Assembly (NCBI RefSeq): GCF_003946385.1
Contig: NZ_RHOE01000007.1
Coordinates: forward strand, 1-64,000
DNA length: 64,000 bases
Source of the DNA: Loigolactobacillus zhaoyuanensis
GTDB lineage: Bacteria; Bacillota; Bacilli; Lactobacillales; Lactobacillaceae
Direction: 5' to 3'
The notes under the pieces were generated by a model. The model searched no databases, was not told the origin of the DNA, and worked only from the letters and a program-made list of their open reading frames with translations. Positions 20,587 through 28,269 of this stretch are shown piece after piece (positions within the stretch are counted from its first letter, which is position 1; every line of letters begins with the position of its first letter). A program made the translations under genes and the position numbers.

Positions 20587-21963
20587 ATGAAAAAACGCAG
20601 TCGAATGGTGATTGCCATCAGTGTGATACTCATTGCGGTTTTCGGACTTTATATTTTCCAAAGCCAGCGTTACCGCAACACTTATCTACCCCGTACCGAT
20701 GTTGCTGGTGTAGATGTTGGCGGTAAAACTGAAGCCCAAGCCAATCAGCTATTACAAACCCATTTTAAGCAACAAAAGTTTACCTTGGTCGAAGGCGATA
20801 AGAAATTATTGAGCTTCACCGGTGAAACTGCTGGGGTCAACCCTGACTTTAGCCAGAAACTGACCAGCTTGAAGCAACAGCAGAATCCATGGTCATGGCC
20901 GCTTCACTTATTAACAGGCACCAGTACTGCGCAAGCTAGTAAAAGTTTAAAGGTCGATCAAACAACATTTGACCAATTCGTTAAACAAACAGCAACACAG
21001 CTTAATAAAGGCCGTAGCGCTAGCAAAAATGCAACTGTAACTAAACAAAATAATAATTTCGTCATTAGTAAAGCTGTTACTGGGAATCATTTAAATACAG
21101 AACAGCTGGAAGCAACGATTCGTACTGGTTTAGCTGCTAGTGATGGTCAAATTGCAGTTAAAACTGCTTACGCCAAGCCAACAGTAACTGCTGATAGCGC
21201 GCGTTTAAAACAAGCGGTCACCAAGCTTGAAAAAATCCATAACGAAAATATTACTTATACGATCAATGGTAATAAGGTGACCGTTCCTAAAGCGACTATT
21301 TATGGTTGGGAAACCTTCACTAATGGTAAAGTTAGTCTGGATGAGGTCAAGGTCAAGGCCTATGTCGCCAGCTTAAGTAAGCAATATTCAACCATTAATA
21401 AAGATCGTCAATTTAAAAGCACTAAGAGTGGCACTGTAACCGTTCCGGCTGGTACTTATGGTTGGAGTATCGATACTGCCAGCGAAACCACTACCTTAAT
21501 GGCTAAAGTTCTAGAAGGTAAAGATTTCACACGTACCCCGGTTATCCAAGGTGTTGGTTATACAACTGATAAATCCGATATTGGCACTACTTATATCGAA
21601 GTTGATAAGACTAACCAACATATGTGGTATTACAAGGACGGTGAGTTAGTTCTGGATACCGATGTTGTAACTGGTAAGCCTGGTCAAGATACACCATCTG
21701 GCGTTGATTTCATTTGGAATAAACAACAAGATTCAACCTTGAAAGGTACCAACGATGACGGCTCAGCTTATGCGTCACCCGTTGATTACTGGATGCCCGT
21801 TGATTACACTGGTGTTGGGATCCATGATGCTTCTTGGCAACCAACATTCGGTGGTGACTGGTATAAGACACACGGTTCACACGGCTGTGTTAATACACCA
21901 CCAACCACAATGGCTAAGTTATATTCGTTAGTCAGCACTGGGACACCAGTAATTATTTTCTAA
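20587..21963 (+). CDS. L,D-transpeptidase (YkuD) with peptidoglycan-binding domain
   Basis: Predicted cell-surface enzyme that cross-links or anchors peptidoglycan through 3-3 bonds. A short basic N-terminus is followed by one membrane segment (about residues 6-25), acting as signal anchor. Residues about 30-310 hold two repeats of the PG_binding_4 (PF12229) type. The C-terminal YkuD domain (about 335-458) ends in the catalytic motif with His and Cys in THGSHGCVNTP. GGAGG precedes the ATG. It stands alone between two terminators. L,D-transpeptidases are insensitive to most beta-lactams except carbapenems, which is family knowledge, not seen here. Confidence 0.92.
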   Translation: MKKRSRMVIAISVILIAVFGLYIFQSQRYRNTYLPRTDVAGVDVGGKTEAQANQLLQTHFKQQKFTLVEGDKKLLSFTGETAGVNPDFSQKLTSLKQQQNPWSWPLHLLTGTSTAQASKSLKVDQTTFDQFVKQTATQLNKGRSASKNATVTKQNNNFVISKAVTGNHLNTEQLEATIRTGLAASDGQIAVKTAYAKPTVTADSARLKQAVTKLEKIHNENITYTINGNKVTVPKATIYGWETFTNGKVSLDEVKVKAYVASLSKQYSTINKDRQFKSTKSGTVTVPAGTYGWSIDTASETTTLMAKVLEGKDFTRTPVIQGVGYTTDKSDIGTTYIEVDKTNQHMWYYKDGELVLDTDVVTGKPGQDTPSGVDFIWNKQQDSTLKGTNDDGSAYASPVDYWMPVDYTGVGIHDASWQPTFGGDWYKTHGSHGCVNTPPTTMAKLYSLVSTGTPVIIF

Positions 21964-21970
21964 CTAAAGT

Positions 21971-22008
21971 TAAGGACCCACGACGATTCGTCGTGAGTCC
22001 TTTTTTGT
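21971..22008. terminator. Terminator between the convergent L,D-transpeptidase and trmR genes
   Basis: AAGGACCCACGACG pairs with CGTCGTGAGTCCTT (one mismatch), followed by six T on the plus strand and matching A-rich sequence on the other. Confidence 0.85.
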
Positions 22009-22022
22009 CGCTATAACAATGT

Positions 22023-22691
22023 TTAAAGCTTTTTAGTGATCATCAAAACGCCATCACCTAGTGGTAAAAGCGTTGCAACCAATTTTGAATCACTAAAAAC
22101 GCGGTCTAACAGCTGGTTTAATTTACGATAGATTGCTTTATTCCGATGAGGAATCGTATCTGGCGCATCGAAAATCGTACCACCCTGCAAAACATCATCG
22201 ATCAATAGCACGCCGTTAGCCGTTAATAAACGCAAACAATCATCAAGAAAATCTAAATATTTAGCCTTAGCGCTGTCCATGAAAATAACATCATAGCCAT
22301 CAGTCAACGTCGGCAATATATCAGCTGCATCCCCAGCCATTAACTTGATCTGTTGATTTAAGCCTAGATGATCAATATTTTCACGTGCGTGTTCCAGCAT
22401 CAACGGATAGCGGTCGATCGAAGTGACTCGCCCGTCAGGCCCCATACAAGTCGCAAACAAACTAGCAGAGAAACCAATTGCTGTCCCGACTTCCAACACA
22501 TTTCGCGGTTGCTTCAGATTAAACAGCGTCTGCATAAAAGTGACCGTTTCATGCGGAATCACGGGTACCCCTTTTTCGTGTGCTTGTTGTTCCAACTCAC
22601 CTAAGGGACCGGATAACTGGGTCGTTTGTTGGCGTAAAAAGTTAAGCACTGCTGGTTTGATCACTGGCCGCCGCATCATTTCGTTCTGCAT
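22023..22691 (-). CDS. trmR: SAM-dependent O-methyltransferase, TrmR (YrrM) type
   Basis: A 222-residue class I methyltransferase of the caffeoyl-CoA O-methyltransferase family (PF01596). SAM-binding blocks are VLEVGTAIGFSA (about residue 60) and IFMDSAKAKYLDF (about 135), with LLIDDVL after it. Single-copy members of this family in Firmicutes are TrmR, which methylates 5-hydroxyuridine in the tRNA wobble position; I infer that role. Alone on the minus strand, divergent from the CBS-domain gene. Confidence 0.8.
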   Translation of the reverse strand: MQNEMMRRPVIKPAVLNFLRQQTTQLSGPLGELEQQAHEKGVPVIPHETVTFMQTLFNLKQPRNVLEVGTAIGFSASLFATCMGPDGRVTSIDRYPLMLEHARENIDHLGLNQQIKLMAGDAADILPTLTDGYDVIFMDSAKAKYLDFLDDCLRLLTANGVLLIDDVLQGGTIFDAPDTIPHRNKAIYRKLNQLLDRVFSDSKLVATLLPLGDGVLMITKKL

Positions 22692-22814
22692 TTATATTGC
22701 CTACTTTCATTAAAATCCTCTAATTTATTAAACTGGGTGGTGGTCTATTACTCGATTATATATTATGATATGGTATAAACAAAATGAGAATTATTTAATC
22801 TGGAGGCAAAACGC

Positions 22815-23453
22815 ATGTTATTAAAATCAATGGTGCAAACTAAGGAACAAGTCACCAGCATCAAAGAAACGGCAACCTTGGCCGAGGCCCTAGCTATTTT
22901 GGAAGATACTGGCTATCGCTGCGTACCAATCCTTGATGCATCCGGCCAGATTTTTCGTGGTAACATTTATAAAATGCATATCTATCGCCATAAATCCCGT
23001 GGTGGCGCAATGGACCTACCTGTTACTTACTTACTTAAAAACGCGACTAAATATATTCCCGTTGATGCACCCTTTTTCAAAGTTTTCTTCACGATCAAAG
23101 ATTTACCATATGTCGCTGTGTTAGATCAACAAAACTACTTTTATGGTATTTTAACTCATAATCATTTAATGACCATGTTATCACAGTCTTGGAACGTGAA
23201 CGTTGGCAGCTACGTATTGACCGTCGCTTCAACTGGCGAACGTGGCGACTTAACCGACATGTCGCGGATCATTTCGCGCTATGTGTCGATCGTCAATTGC
23301 ATCACCCTTGATTCTCAATCAAGCGGAGCAATCCGGCGTACGTTATTCACACTACCTGCTGATACTTCAGAAGCTACCTTGCATAAAATTATCGATCACC
23401 TCCAACGCAAAGAATTTACGGTACCTGAAGTTGAAGATCTGCGCGCTGAATAG
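22815..23453 (+). CDS. cbpA: CBS-domain cyclic di-AMP-binding protein (CbpA type)
   Basis: A 212-residue soluble protein. Two CBS motifs fill residues about 10-135 (VPILDASGQIFRGNIYKMHI and VAVLDQQNYFYGILTHNHL regions), followed by an ACT-like region to about 205. This CBS-plus-ACT layout and length match the lactobacillus/Listeria c-di-AMP receptors CbpA/CbpB. GGAGG precedes the ATG. What it signals to is unknown. It is transcribed alone with a strong terminator. Confidence 0.75.
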   Translation: MLLKSMVQTKEQVTSIKETATLAEALAILEDTGYRCVPILDASGQIFRGNIYKMHIYRHKSRGGAMDLPVTYLLKNATKYIPVDAPFFKVFFTIKDLPYVAVLDQQNYFYGILTHNHLMTMLSQSWNVNVGSYVLTVASTGERGDLTDMSRIISRYVSIVNCITLDSQSSGAIRRTLFTLPADTSEATLHKIIDHLQRKEFTVPEVEDLRAE

Positions 23454-23480
23454 GTAGTAACTCACTATAGGCCCTAAATC

Positions 23481-23529
23481 ATAGGCTGTTTACTTTCTGT
23501 ACACTACGGAAAATAAACAGCCTATTTTG
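23481..23529 (+). terminator. Terminator after the CBS-domain gene
   Basis: ATAGGCTGTTTA (23481-23492) pairs perfectly with TAAACAGCCTAT (23514-23525), followed by TTTTG. Confidence 0.85.
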
Positions 23530-23583
23530 TTGTCTAACTACTCTGGGTTAGCTTTTAGATCGGCATCCAGCTTATTTATTGCA

Positions 23584-23614
23584 CAAAAAAACCACTATCA
23601 GTGAGATAGTGGCA
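23584..23614 (-). terminator. Terminator after the DUF2798 gene
   Basis: On the minus strand GCCACTATC/GATAGTGG forms the stem and seven T follow. Confidence 0.85.
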
Positions 23615-23626
23615 TGACCGTTTAGC

Positions 23627-24145
23627 TTAGTCGATTTTTTCAGTTGTTGTTTTATGTTCAGCGCTCACTTGGCTTACCTTATCTGCAGATGCTTGCATTT
23701 TACCTAAAACAAAGCGAGCGATCGGGCCGACAATAAGCAGTTGTAGCGGTAACGCAACGATTAGGTTAAAAATCCATGTATGACCATAGGTAGCCAAAAT
23801 ATTACCACCTAAGCTATGCGACATGATCATTCCAAACAATGACATACATGAAACCATACCAAGTACCATCATTACTGAAATCGTGATTCCGATCAGAACC
23901 ACATTCTTTTTCATATAATCGTTAATGATGTACTTAAATGCTAAACCTTTTGCGATTGGACCAACAATTAGTAGATCCAACACAATAGCGACAAGTAAGC
24001 CGCCAGGATATTCTTTAAGCGAATTTAATAAAAATCCTTTAGTAAAGCCTTGAACTAACACAACATTATAACAGACCATAACGAACACCATCAGTCCAGC
24101 CATAATGGCAGTAAATACAATTTCTTCTTTCCAATTACGTGGCAT
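23627..24145 (-). CDS. DUF2798 family membrane protein
   Basis: A 172-residue membrane protein of unknown function with four predicted membrane segments arranged as two similar halves; each half ends with the repeated block LIVGPIAxxx (about residues 57-66 and 140-150), the hallmark of DUF2798. The start chosen is ATG 24145, seven bases after AGGAG; the frame continues 13 codons upstream as an Asn/Arg-rich stretch that is probably not translated. No operon partner. Function not inferred. Confidence 0.8.
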   Translation of the reverse strand: MPRNWKEEIVFTAIMAGLMVFVMVCYNVVLVQGFTKGFLLNSLKEYPGGLLVAIVLDLLIVGPIAKGLAFKYIINDYMKKNVVLIGITISVMMVLGMVSCMSLFGMIMSHSLGGNILATYGHTWIFNLIVALPLQLLIVGPIARFVLGKMQASADKVSQVSAEHKTTTEKID

Positions 24146-24266
24146 ATTATTTCTCCTGTTCCTATTCCTGTTTTTAAGCAACATTGGTCAGTATACACAA
24201 AATTAAAGCTTCGTGTAAGTTACATTTACATTACAATTACATTTCTATTACGTTACGTCGCGAGCA

Positions 24267-24305
24267 TAAAAAAAGCCCACTTAGCAGCCTCCTGCCTTGT
24301 GGACG
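24267..24305 (-). terminator. Terminator after mazF
   Basis: On the minus strand GTCCAC/GTGGGC with inner CAG/CTG pairing, followed by seven T. It ends the acpS-alr-mazEF block. Confidence 0.75.
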
Positions 24306-24370
24306 TTCAAACTAAGTAAGTTAATTTCTAAAGGTGTTACGAAATGAATCCAATCACAACGTACTAAGTA

Positions 24371-24727
24371 TTAAAGATTTTTTAGAGCGACACTAACTGA
24401 CAATGCTTCATCAACATGAGCCATCACATCATCATCCAAATGGGTCACCTTATCGCGTAAGCGCTGTTTGTCGATCGTGCGAATTTGCTCTAATAGAATT
24501 ACAGAATCTTTTTCGATCCCAGTTTGCCGTGCCTTTATCCCGACATGTGTCGGCATTTTTGGTTTCTGAATTTTGGCGGTGATCGCCGCTACGATCACAG
24601 TTGGACTGTAATGATTGCCAATATTATTTTGTATCACTAAAACAGGGCGCATTCCGCCCTGTTCTGAACCTACCACTGGTGAAAGATCCGCAAAAAATAT
24701 GTCACCGCGCTTAACAACTAGCTCCAA
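24371..24727 (-). CDS. mazF: mRNA interferase toxin MazF/EndoA
   Basis: Type II toxin of the PemK/MazF family (PF02452), 118 residues, a sequence-specific endoribonuclease. The N-terminal [19 protein letters not shown] and RPVLVIQN blocks carry the active-site Arg and the S1-S2 loop; [20 protein letters not shown] follows, as in Bacillus EndoA. The start is a TTG six bases after AGGGGGTG. It lies 28 bp behind a small antitoxin-like gene, downstream of alr, the same context as ndoA behind alr in Bacillus. Confidence 0.92.
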   Translation of the reverse strand: MELVVKRGDIFFADLSPVVGSEQGGMRPVLVIQNNIGNHYSPTVIVAAITAKIQKPKMPTHVGIKARQTGIEKDSVILLEQIRTIDKQRLRDKVTHLDDDVMAHVDEALSVSVALKNL

Positions 24728-24755
24728 TCAGCACCCCCTAACCGATACCGTCACA

Positions 24756-25010
24756 CTAACGGATACGCAGAGCGGCCTCTTCTTCACAACTACAGAATTC
24801 CGCACATATTTCTGTGTTCAGAGATGCCATCTCGGCGTAACCCTGCGCGAGGGAATCTAATTTTGCTTGATGCGCTTTAAAAAAAGTGCGCCCATTTTCA
24901 TTTTTCAAGTCAATTTCGGTCATCCCATAATAATCACAAAATAAATCGACTTGTTGCAACATTGCCTGACTATTAGCCCCCGACAACGGTTGTTTTACTT
25001 TTAATTCCAT
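24756..25010 (-). CDS. MazE/EndoAI-like antitoxin, diverged N-terminus
   Basis: An 84-residue protein directly before mazF. Its C-terminal part (QGYAEMASLNTEICAEF, about residues 49-65) matches the toxin-wrapping tail of Bacillus EndoAI (RGYMEMAKINLNISSE). The N-terminal part does not look like a ribbon-helix-helix DNA-binding domain, in which a short strand carries alternating basic and hydrophobic residues; this antitoxin may therefore bind DNA differently or not at all. Start ATG 25010 has GGAGG eight bases upstream; two upstream in-frame ATGs are too close to it. An inverted repeat lies in its leader. Confidence 0.75.
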   Translation of the reverse strand: MELKVKQPLSGANSQAMLQQVDLFCDYYGMTEIDLKNENGRTFFKAHQAKLDSLAQGYAEMASLNTEICAEFCSCEEEAALRIR

Positions 25011-25033
25011 GTTCATGACCTCCAAAAAAGCCC

Positions 25034-25108
25034 ATCAATGTAAGACATTGTCCACATCATAGTACCACGCTTACTCACGAAATAAAAGACAATTTCGCTT
25101 ACATTGAT
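25034..25108. repeat. Inverted repeat spanning the alr end and mazE leader
   Basis: ATCAATGTAAG (25034-25044) and CTTACATTGAT (25098-25108) are perfect 11-bp inverted repeats. The right arm includes the alr stop codon. On the minus strand the left arm is followed by GGGCTTTTTTGG, so the pair can act as an intrinsic terminator with a 53-base loop; the loop also holds a -10-like TACTAT, so it could instead frame a mazEF promoter. Confidence 0.55.
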
Positions 25109-26232
25109 TTTTCAGGCAAATAAACCCGCGGAACCCGTGGACTTAGATTACAAGTAATTTCGTAATGAATCGTTTTTGCATAAGTCGCTACATCCTGCAA
25201 CGTAATCGTTCGACTACCATCGACACCCACTAAGGTAACTTTGGTCCCAACCGGCAATTTATTGGGCAAGCGAACCATCAATTGATCCATGCATACATGC
25301 CCAATGATTTCACAATATTGGCCATCGACTAAGACGTGGAAGCCTTGTAGTCGCCGTTGCCAGCCATCGGCATAACCAACTGGTACTGTGCCGATCCACT
25401 CAGCCTGCTGCGCATGATATGTAGCCCCATAACTGACAGCTGCTCCAGCTTGAATCTGCTTAACAAAAACCAATTCAGTCGTAAAACTTAATGCTGGCTG
25501 TAACGGATACGGCGGCTGCAGAACAGCTCCTGAAGGATTAAGCCCGTATAAAGCCACACCAAAACGCACCATATTACCATTGCATGCATCATGCCACAAA
25601 CTAGTCGCAGAATTAGAAACATGGACATAGCGTGGCTCGCTGGCTAGCGCTTGACGCATTTGCTGAAACGCTGCCACCTGCTGTTCAAAATAAGCCGTAT
25701 CTTGCTCATCTGCAGTCGCAAAATGCGTGAAAAGTCCTTCTAAATTAAATTCCTGATGTTGCTGCAAATAGGCATCAGCCTGCTGCAATGCTGCCGACTC
25801 ACGAAAGCCAATTCGGCCCATACCACTATCTACCGCAAAATGAATGGCTAAGCTGGCTGTAACATTATCTGACTGTAATACTGGCAATGCAGCTGCCAAC
25901 CAATCCTGCGTGCCAACAGAGAGCGAAATATGTGCGTTAGCCGCTAATTTAGCATACTCGGGACTAGTAATACCTAAAACTAAAATTGGTTCCGTAAATC
26001 CAGCCTGACGCAACCCCAGCGCCTCATCCAAAATGGCCACACAAAAACCTGTAGCCCCAGCATGCTTAGCTGTGGTTGCAACAGCCACCATACCATGGCC
26101 ATAACCATCCGCCTTGACCACTGCCCATAGTTCAGTTGTTTGCGGTAATCGTTGTATTTCCTGTTGAATATTCGCCTTGATCGCTTGCCGATCGATCACT
26201 AATTTTGTTGGTCGATGTAATCCACTGATCAT
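25099..26232 (-). CDS. alr: Alanine racemase
   Basis: PLP enzyme that makes D-alanine for peptidoglycan and teichoic acids. The PLP lysine is in VKADGYGHG (about residue 41), the opposite-face Tyr in VSYGATYHA (about 267), and the C-terminal beta domain contains GHVCMDQLMV. At 377 residues it is full length. Its ATG overlaps the acpS stop by one base (TAATG), so translation is coupled. It supplies D-Ala to the ligases encoded nearby. Confidence 0.97.
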   Translation of the reverse strand: MISGLHRPTKLVIDRQAIKANIQQEIQRLPQTTELWAVVKADGYGHGMVAVATTAKHAGATGFCVAILDEALGLRQAGFTEPILVLGITSPEYAKLAANAHISLSVGTQDWLAAALPVLQSDNVTASLAIHFAVDSGMGRIGFRESAALQQADAYLQQHQEFNLEGLFTHFATADEQDTAYFEQQVAAFQQMRQALASEPRYVHVSNSATSLWHDACNGNMVRFGVALYGLNPSGAVLQPPYPLQPALSFTTELVFVKQIQAGAAVSYGATYHAQQAEWIGTVPVGYADGWQRRLQGFHVLVDGQYCEIIGHVCMDQLMVRLPNKLPVGTKVTLVGVDGSRTITLQDVATYAKTIHYEITCNLSPRVPRVYLPEKSM

Positions 26233-26591
26233 TAGTCGGTCCCTCTTTCCAAAATAACTTCCGACATCACTAAAGTATCGGTATGTGAAATTGAAACCAG
26301 TGCTTGGCCTGCGAATGGATTCTTCGTGACCACTGGCTTACCAAGCGGATCGTCGAGCACTTCAATATCAAGAAAACTAACACTACCGATACCCGTACCC
26401 AGCGCTTTACCGAATGCTTCCTTAACCGAGAAACGCCCAGTTAGATATTCTGCTTGCCGCTTAGGTGCCAGTGTATCATAGATTGCCAGTTCAGCAATGG
26501 TCAATACGCGCGTTTTAAATTGACTATTCTTAGCCTGAGCGGCTTGAATTCGCGCAATATCAGTTATATCAACACCTATTCCAAAAATCAA
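26232..26591 (-). CDS. acpS: Holo-[acyl-carrier-protein] synthase
   Basis: Transfers phosphopantetheine to acyl carrier protein. Family motifs are present: FGIGVDITDIARI at the N-terminus (Mg-binding Asp), and GRFSVKEAFGKALGTGIG with the catalytic Glu in the middle. I start it at the TTG at 26591 (nine bases after AGGAG), which gives MIFGIGVD as in homologues; GTG 26594 is an alternative. The frame stays open for another 51 codons through two copies of a 103-bp non-coding repeat, so longer predicted versions carry a false, internally repeated N-terminus. Coupled to alr. Confidence 0.93.
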   Translation of the reverse strand: MIFGIGVDITDIARIQAAQAKNSQFKTRVLTIAELAIYDTLAPKRQAEYLTGRFSVKEAFGKALGTGIGSVSFLDIEVLDDPLGKPVVTKNPFAGQALVSISHTDTLVMSEVILERGTD

Positions 26592-26604
26592 CACACTCAG
26601 CTCC

Positions 26605-26706
26605 TCTACTTCACTAGGTTGTTTATTGACCCAATCCGTCAATAAACTTTGATGTTTCGGGCGATGTCCATTCTTGTGGCAAAAACCGTGCCGCAAGAAA
26701 CATGGC
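26605..26706 (-). repeat. 103-nt structured leader element, acpS copy 1
   Basis: Sense is the minus strand. It starts GCCATGTTTC, folds into hairpin I (CTTGcGGC/GCCaCAAG inside an ATGTTTC/GAAACAT outer stem), has the conserved block AATGGACATCGCCCGAAACA, then hairpin II (TTTATTGAC/GTCAATAAA), and ends GTGAAGTAGA immediately before the acpS ribosome binding site. It matches copies at 26707-26809 and 42703-42805. Confidence 0.8.
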
Positions 26707-26809
26707 TCTACTTCACTAGGTTGTTTATTGACCCAATTCGTCAATAAACTTTGATGTTTCGGGCGATGTCCATTTTGACGGCCGCAACCTCGCTCGTCAA
26801 AAACATGGC
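26707..26809 (-). repeat. 103-nt structured leader element, acpS copy 2
   Basis: Second tandem copy. The conserved block and hairpin II (TTTATTGAC/GTCAATAAA with a changed loop) are as in copy 1, but the inner stem of hairpin I is rewritten as TTGACG/CGTCAA while remaining paired. Confidence 0.8.
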
Positions 26810-26835
26810 TCTACTTCACTAGGTTGTTTATTGAC
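26810..26835 (-). repeat. Truncated third copy of the acpS leader element
   Basis: Only the GTCAATAAACAACC and GTGAAGTAGA end of the unit is left (26 bp). The remaining 213 bp up to the divergent ddl-like gene is AT-rich and should hold the two divergent promoters; I see no gene in it. Confidence 0.7.
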
Positions 26836-27048
26836 TAAAAATAATTTGAAGTACAAACAACACTATGTATATACTTGTACATTTTAGCAAATTTCTTAGA
26901 CCTTTGCAGAAACTAGCGATTTAAATAACAATTTATTTCAGAAAAAAGTCCTTTTAAAAATTTTAATTAGATTTAAAACGCTGCCAACTACCGTTTAACG
27001 CGATTTTATGGTAAACTTTAGGTTCAATATAATACGGAGGCTTAACTT

Positions 27049-28092
27049 ATGAAGATTGTTGTACTTGCGGGTGGACACAGCCCAGAACGTAATGTTTCCC
27101 TATCATCTGGCGCCAAAATCACTAACGCATTGCGCCAAAAGGGGCATGCGGCCGTTTTAATTGACCTGTTTTTAGGCGACGATTTAAGCGACGTCAAAAC
27201 AGTCACTGATGTTTTTCAGCGGAATGACACGACGACAAACTATGCGATCAGCGATGAAATTTTAACTAACGAAGCCATTGACGCCTTACGGACTGATGGC
27301 ACCAAAGGTTTGTTTGGTAAAAACGTGCTTGAAATTTGTAGCGCGGCTGACATAGTTTTCCTCGCTTTACATGGCGAAGACGGTGAAAACGGTAAGGTAC
27401 AAGCTACTTTTGACCTGTTCGGTATTCGCTATACTGGTAGCGGCTCGTTGGCATCTGGTGTCACAATGGATAAGAAGATCTCTAAGGAACTATTATTGCA
27501 TAATCACATTAAGACCGCTGGCTACGTGGCAGTTAAAAAAGGTCAGCCGGCTCCAAAAATCGACTTTGGTTTTCCGGTTGTGGTTAAACCATCAAATGGT
27601 GGTTCTAGTATTGGTATGAAAATTGCCAAAGATCAAACTGAATTAACTGCTGCTTTACCGGAAGCTTTCCGCTTCGATGATGAGGTCGTGATCGAAGAAT
27701 TCATTAAGGGTCGTGAATTCTCAATGGGCGTTGTCAATGGCGTCGCAATGCCAGCAATTGAGATTATCGTCAATGATGGTTGGTATGATTTTGAACATAA
27801 ATTCCAAGAAAATCAGACCACTTTCCAAACACCACCAGACATTCCTAGTGCTGTGCACGATGAAATGCAGGCTATCGCTGTTCAAACAATGAATGTCTTA
27901 GGTCTAACTAACTATGGCCGGATCGACTTTCTCTGGAATGAATCAGGCATTTATGTCATCGAAGGCAACTCATTGCCTGGTATGACGCCACTTTCACTTT
28001 TACCACAGGAAGCGGCTGCAGCTGGTATCAGTTACCCTGATTTGTGTGAACAAATCGTAGAAGGTAAATTAGCCCTATATGAAGCAAAATAA
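27049..28092 (+). CDS. D-alanine-D-alanine/D-lactate ligase family protein
   Basis: ATP-grasp ligase of 347 residues that joins D-Ala to D-Ala or D-lactate. Blocks seen: [19 protein letters not shown] (N-terminal), [12 protein letters not shown], the glycine-rich ATP loop [11 protein letters not shown] (about residue 186) and the metal site [16 protein letters not shown] (about 308). In the omega loop WYDFEHKFQ the residue after the Lys is Phe, where D-Ala-D-Ala enzymes have Tyr (Tyr216 of E. coli DdlB); Phe is the state of D-Ala-D-lactate ligases of vancomycin-resistant lactobacilli and Leuconostoc. GGAGG precedes the ATG. A second, more divergent ligase gene lies beside murF. Which of the two is the essential enzyme is open. 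Confidence 0.85.
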   Translation: MKIVVLAGGHSPERNVSLSSGAKITNALRQKGHAAVLIDLFLGDDLSDVKTVTDVFQRNDTTTNYAISDEILTNEAIDALRTDGTKGLFGKNVLEICSAADIVFLALHGEDGENGKVQATFDLFGIRYTGSGSLASGVTMDKKISKELLLHNHIKTAGYVAVKKGQPAPKIDFGFPVVVKPSNGGSSIGMKIAKDQTELTAALPEAFRFDDEVVIEEFIKGREFSMGVVNGVAMPAIEIIVNDGWYDFEHKFQENQTTFQTPPDIPSAVHDEMQAIAVQTMNVLGLTNYGRIDFLWNESGIYVIEGNSLPGMTPLSLLPQEAAAAGISYPDLCEQIVEGKLALYEAK

Positions 28093-28131
28093 TTCAAAGC
28101 TCATTTTGATGTAAAATAATACTGAATCAGT

Positions 28132-28178
28132 AAAATAGCACTGCCGACAAAATTAATTGTCAGGCAGTGCTATTTTTA
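28132..28178 (+). terminator. Terminator after the ddl-like gene
   Basis: AAAATAGCACTGCC...ACAA and TTGT..GGCAGTGCTATTTT form a stem of about 18 bp, followed by TTTTTAT. Confidence 0.85.
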
Positions 28179-28205
28179 TAAATAGAATTTCCTAAAAATT
28201 ATGTC

Positions 28206-28249
28206 AAAAAAAGGAGTTACAACATAATTAAATTATGTTGTAACTCCAA
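28206..28249 (-). terminator. Terminator after cshA
   Basis: A perfect 17-bp inverted repeat beginning GGAGTTACAACATAATT is followed on the minus strand by seven T. Confidence 0.88.
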
Positions 28250-28269
28250 TCTATATGCTAAATTCATAT

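Noticed and set aside
26605-26835. CRISPR array
   Set aside because: Only two full units of 103 bp, no short repeat-spacer pattern, and no cas genes in the window.
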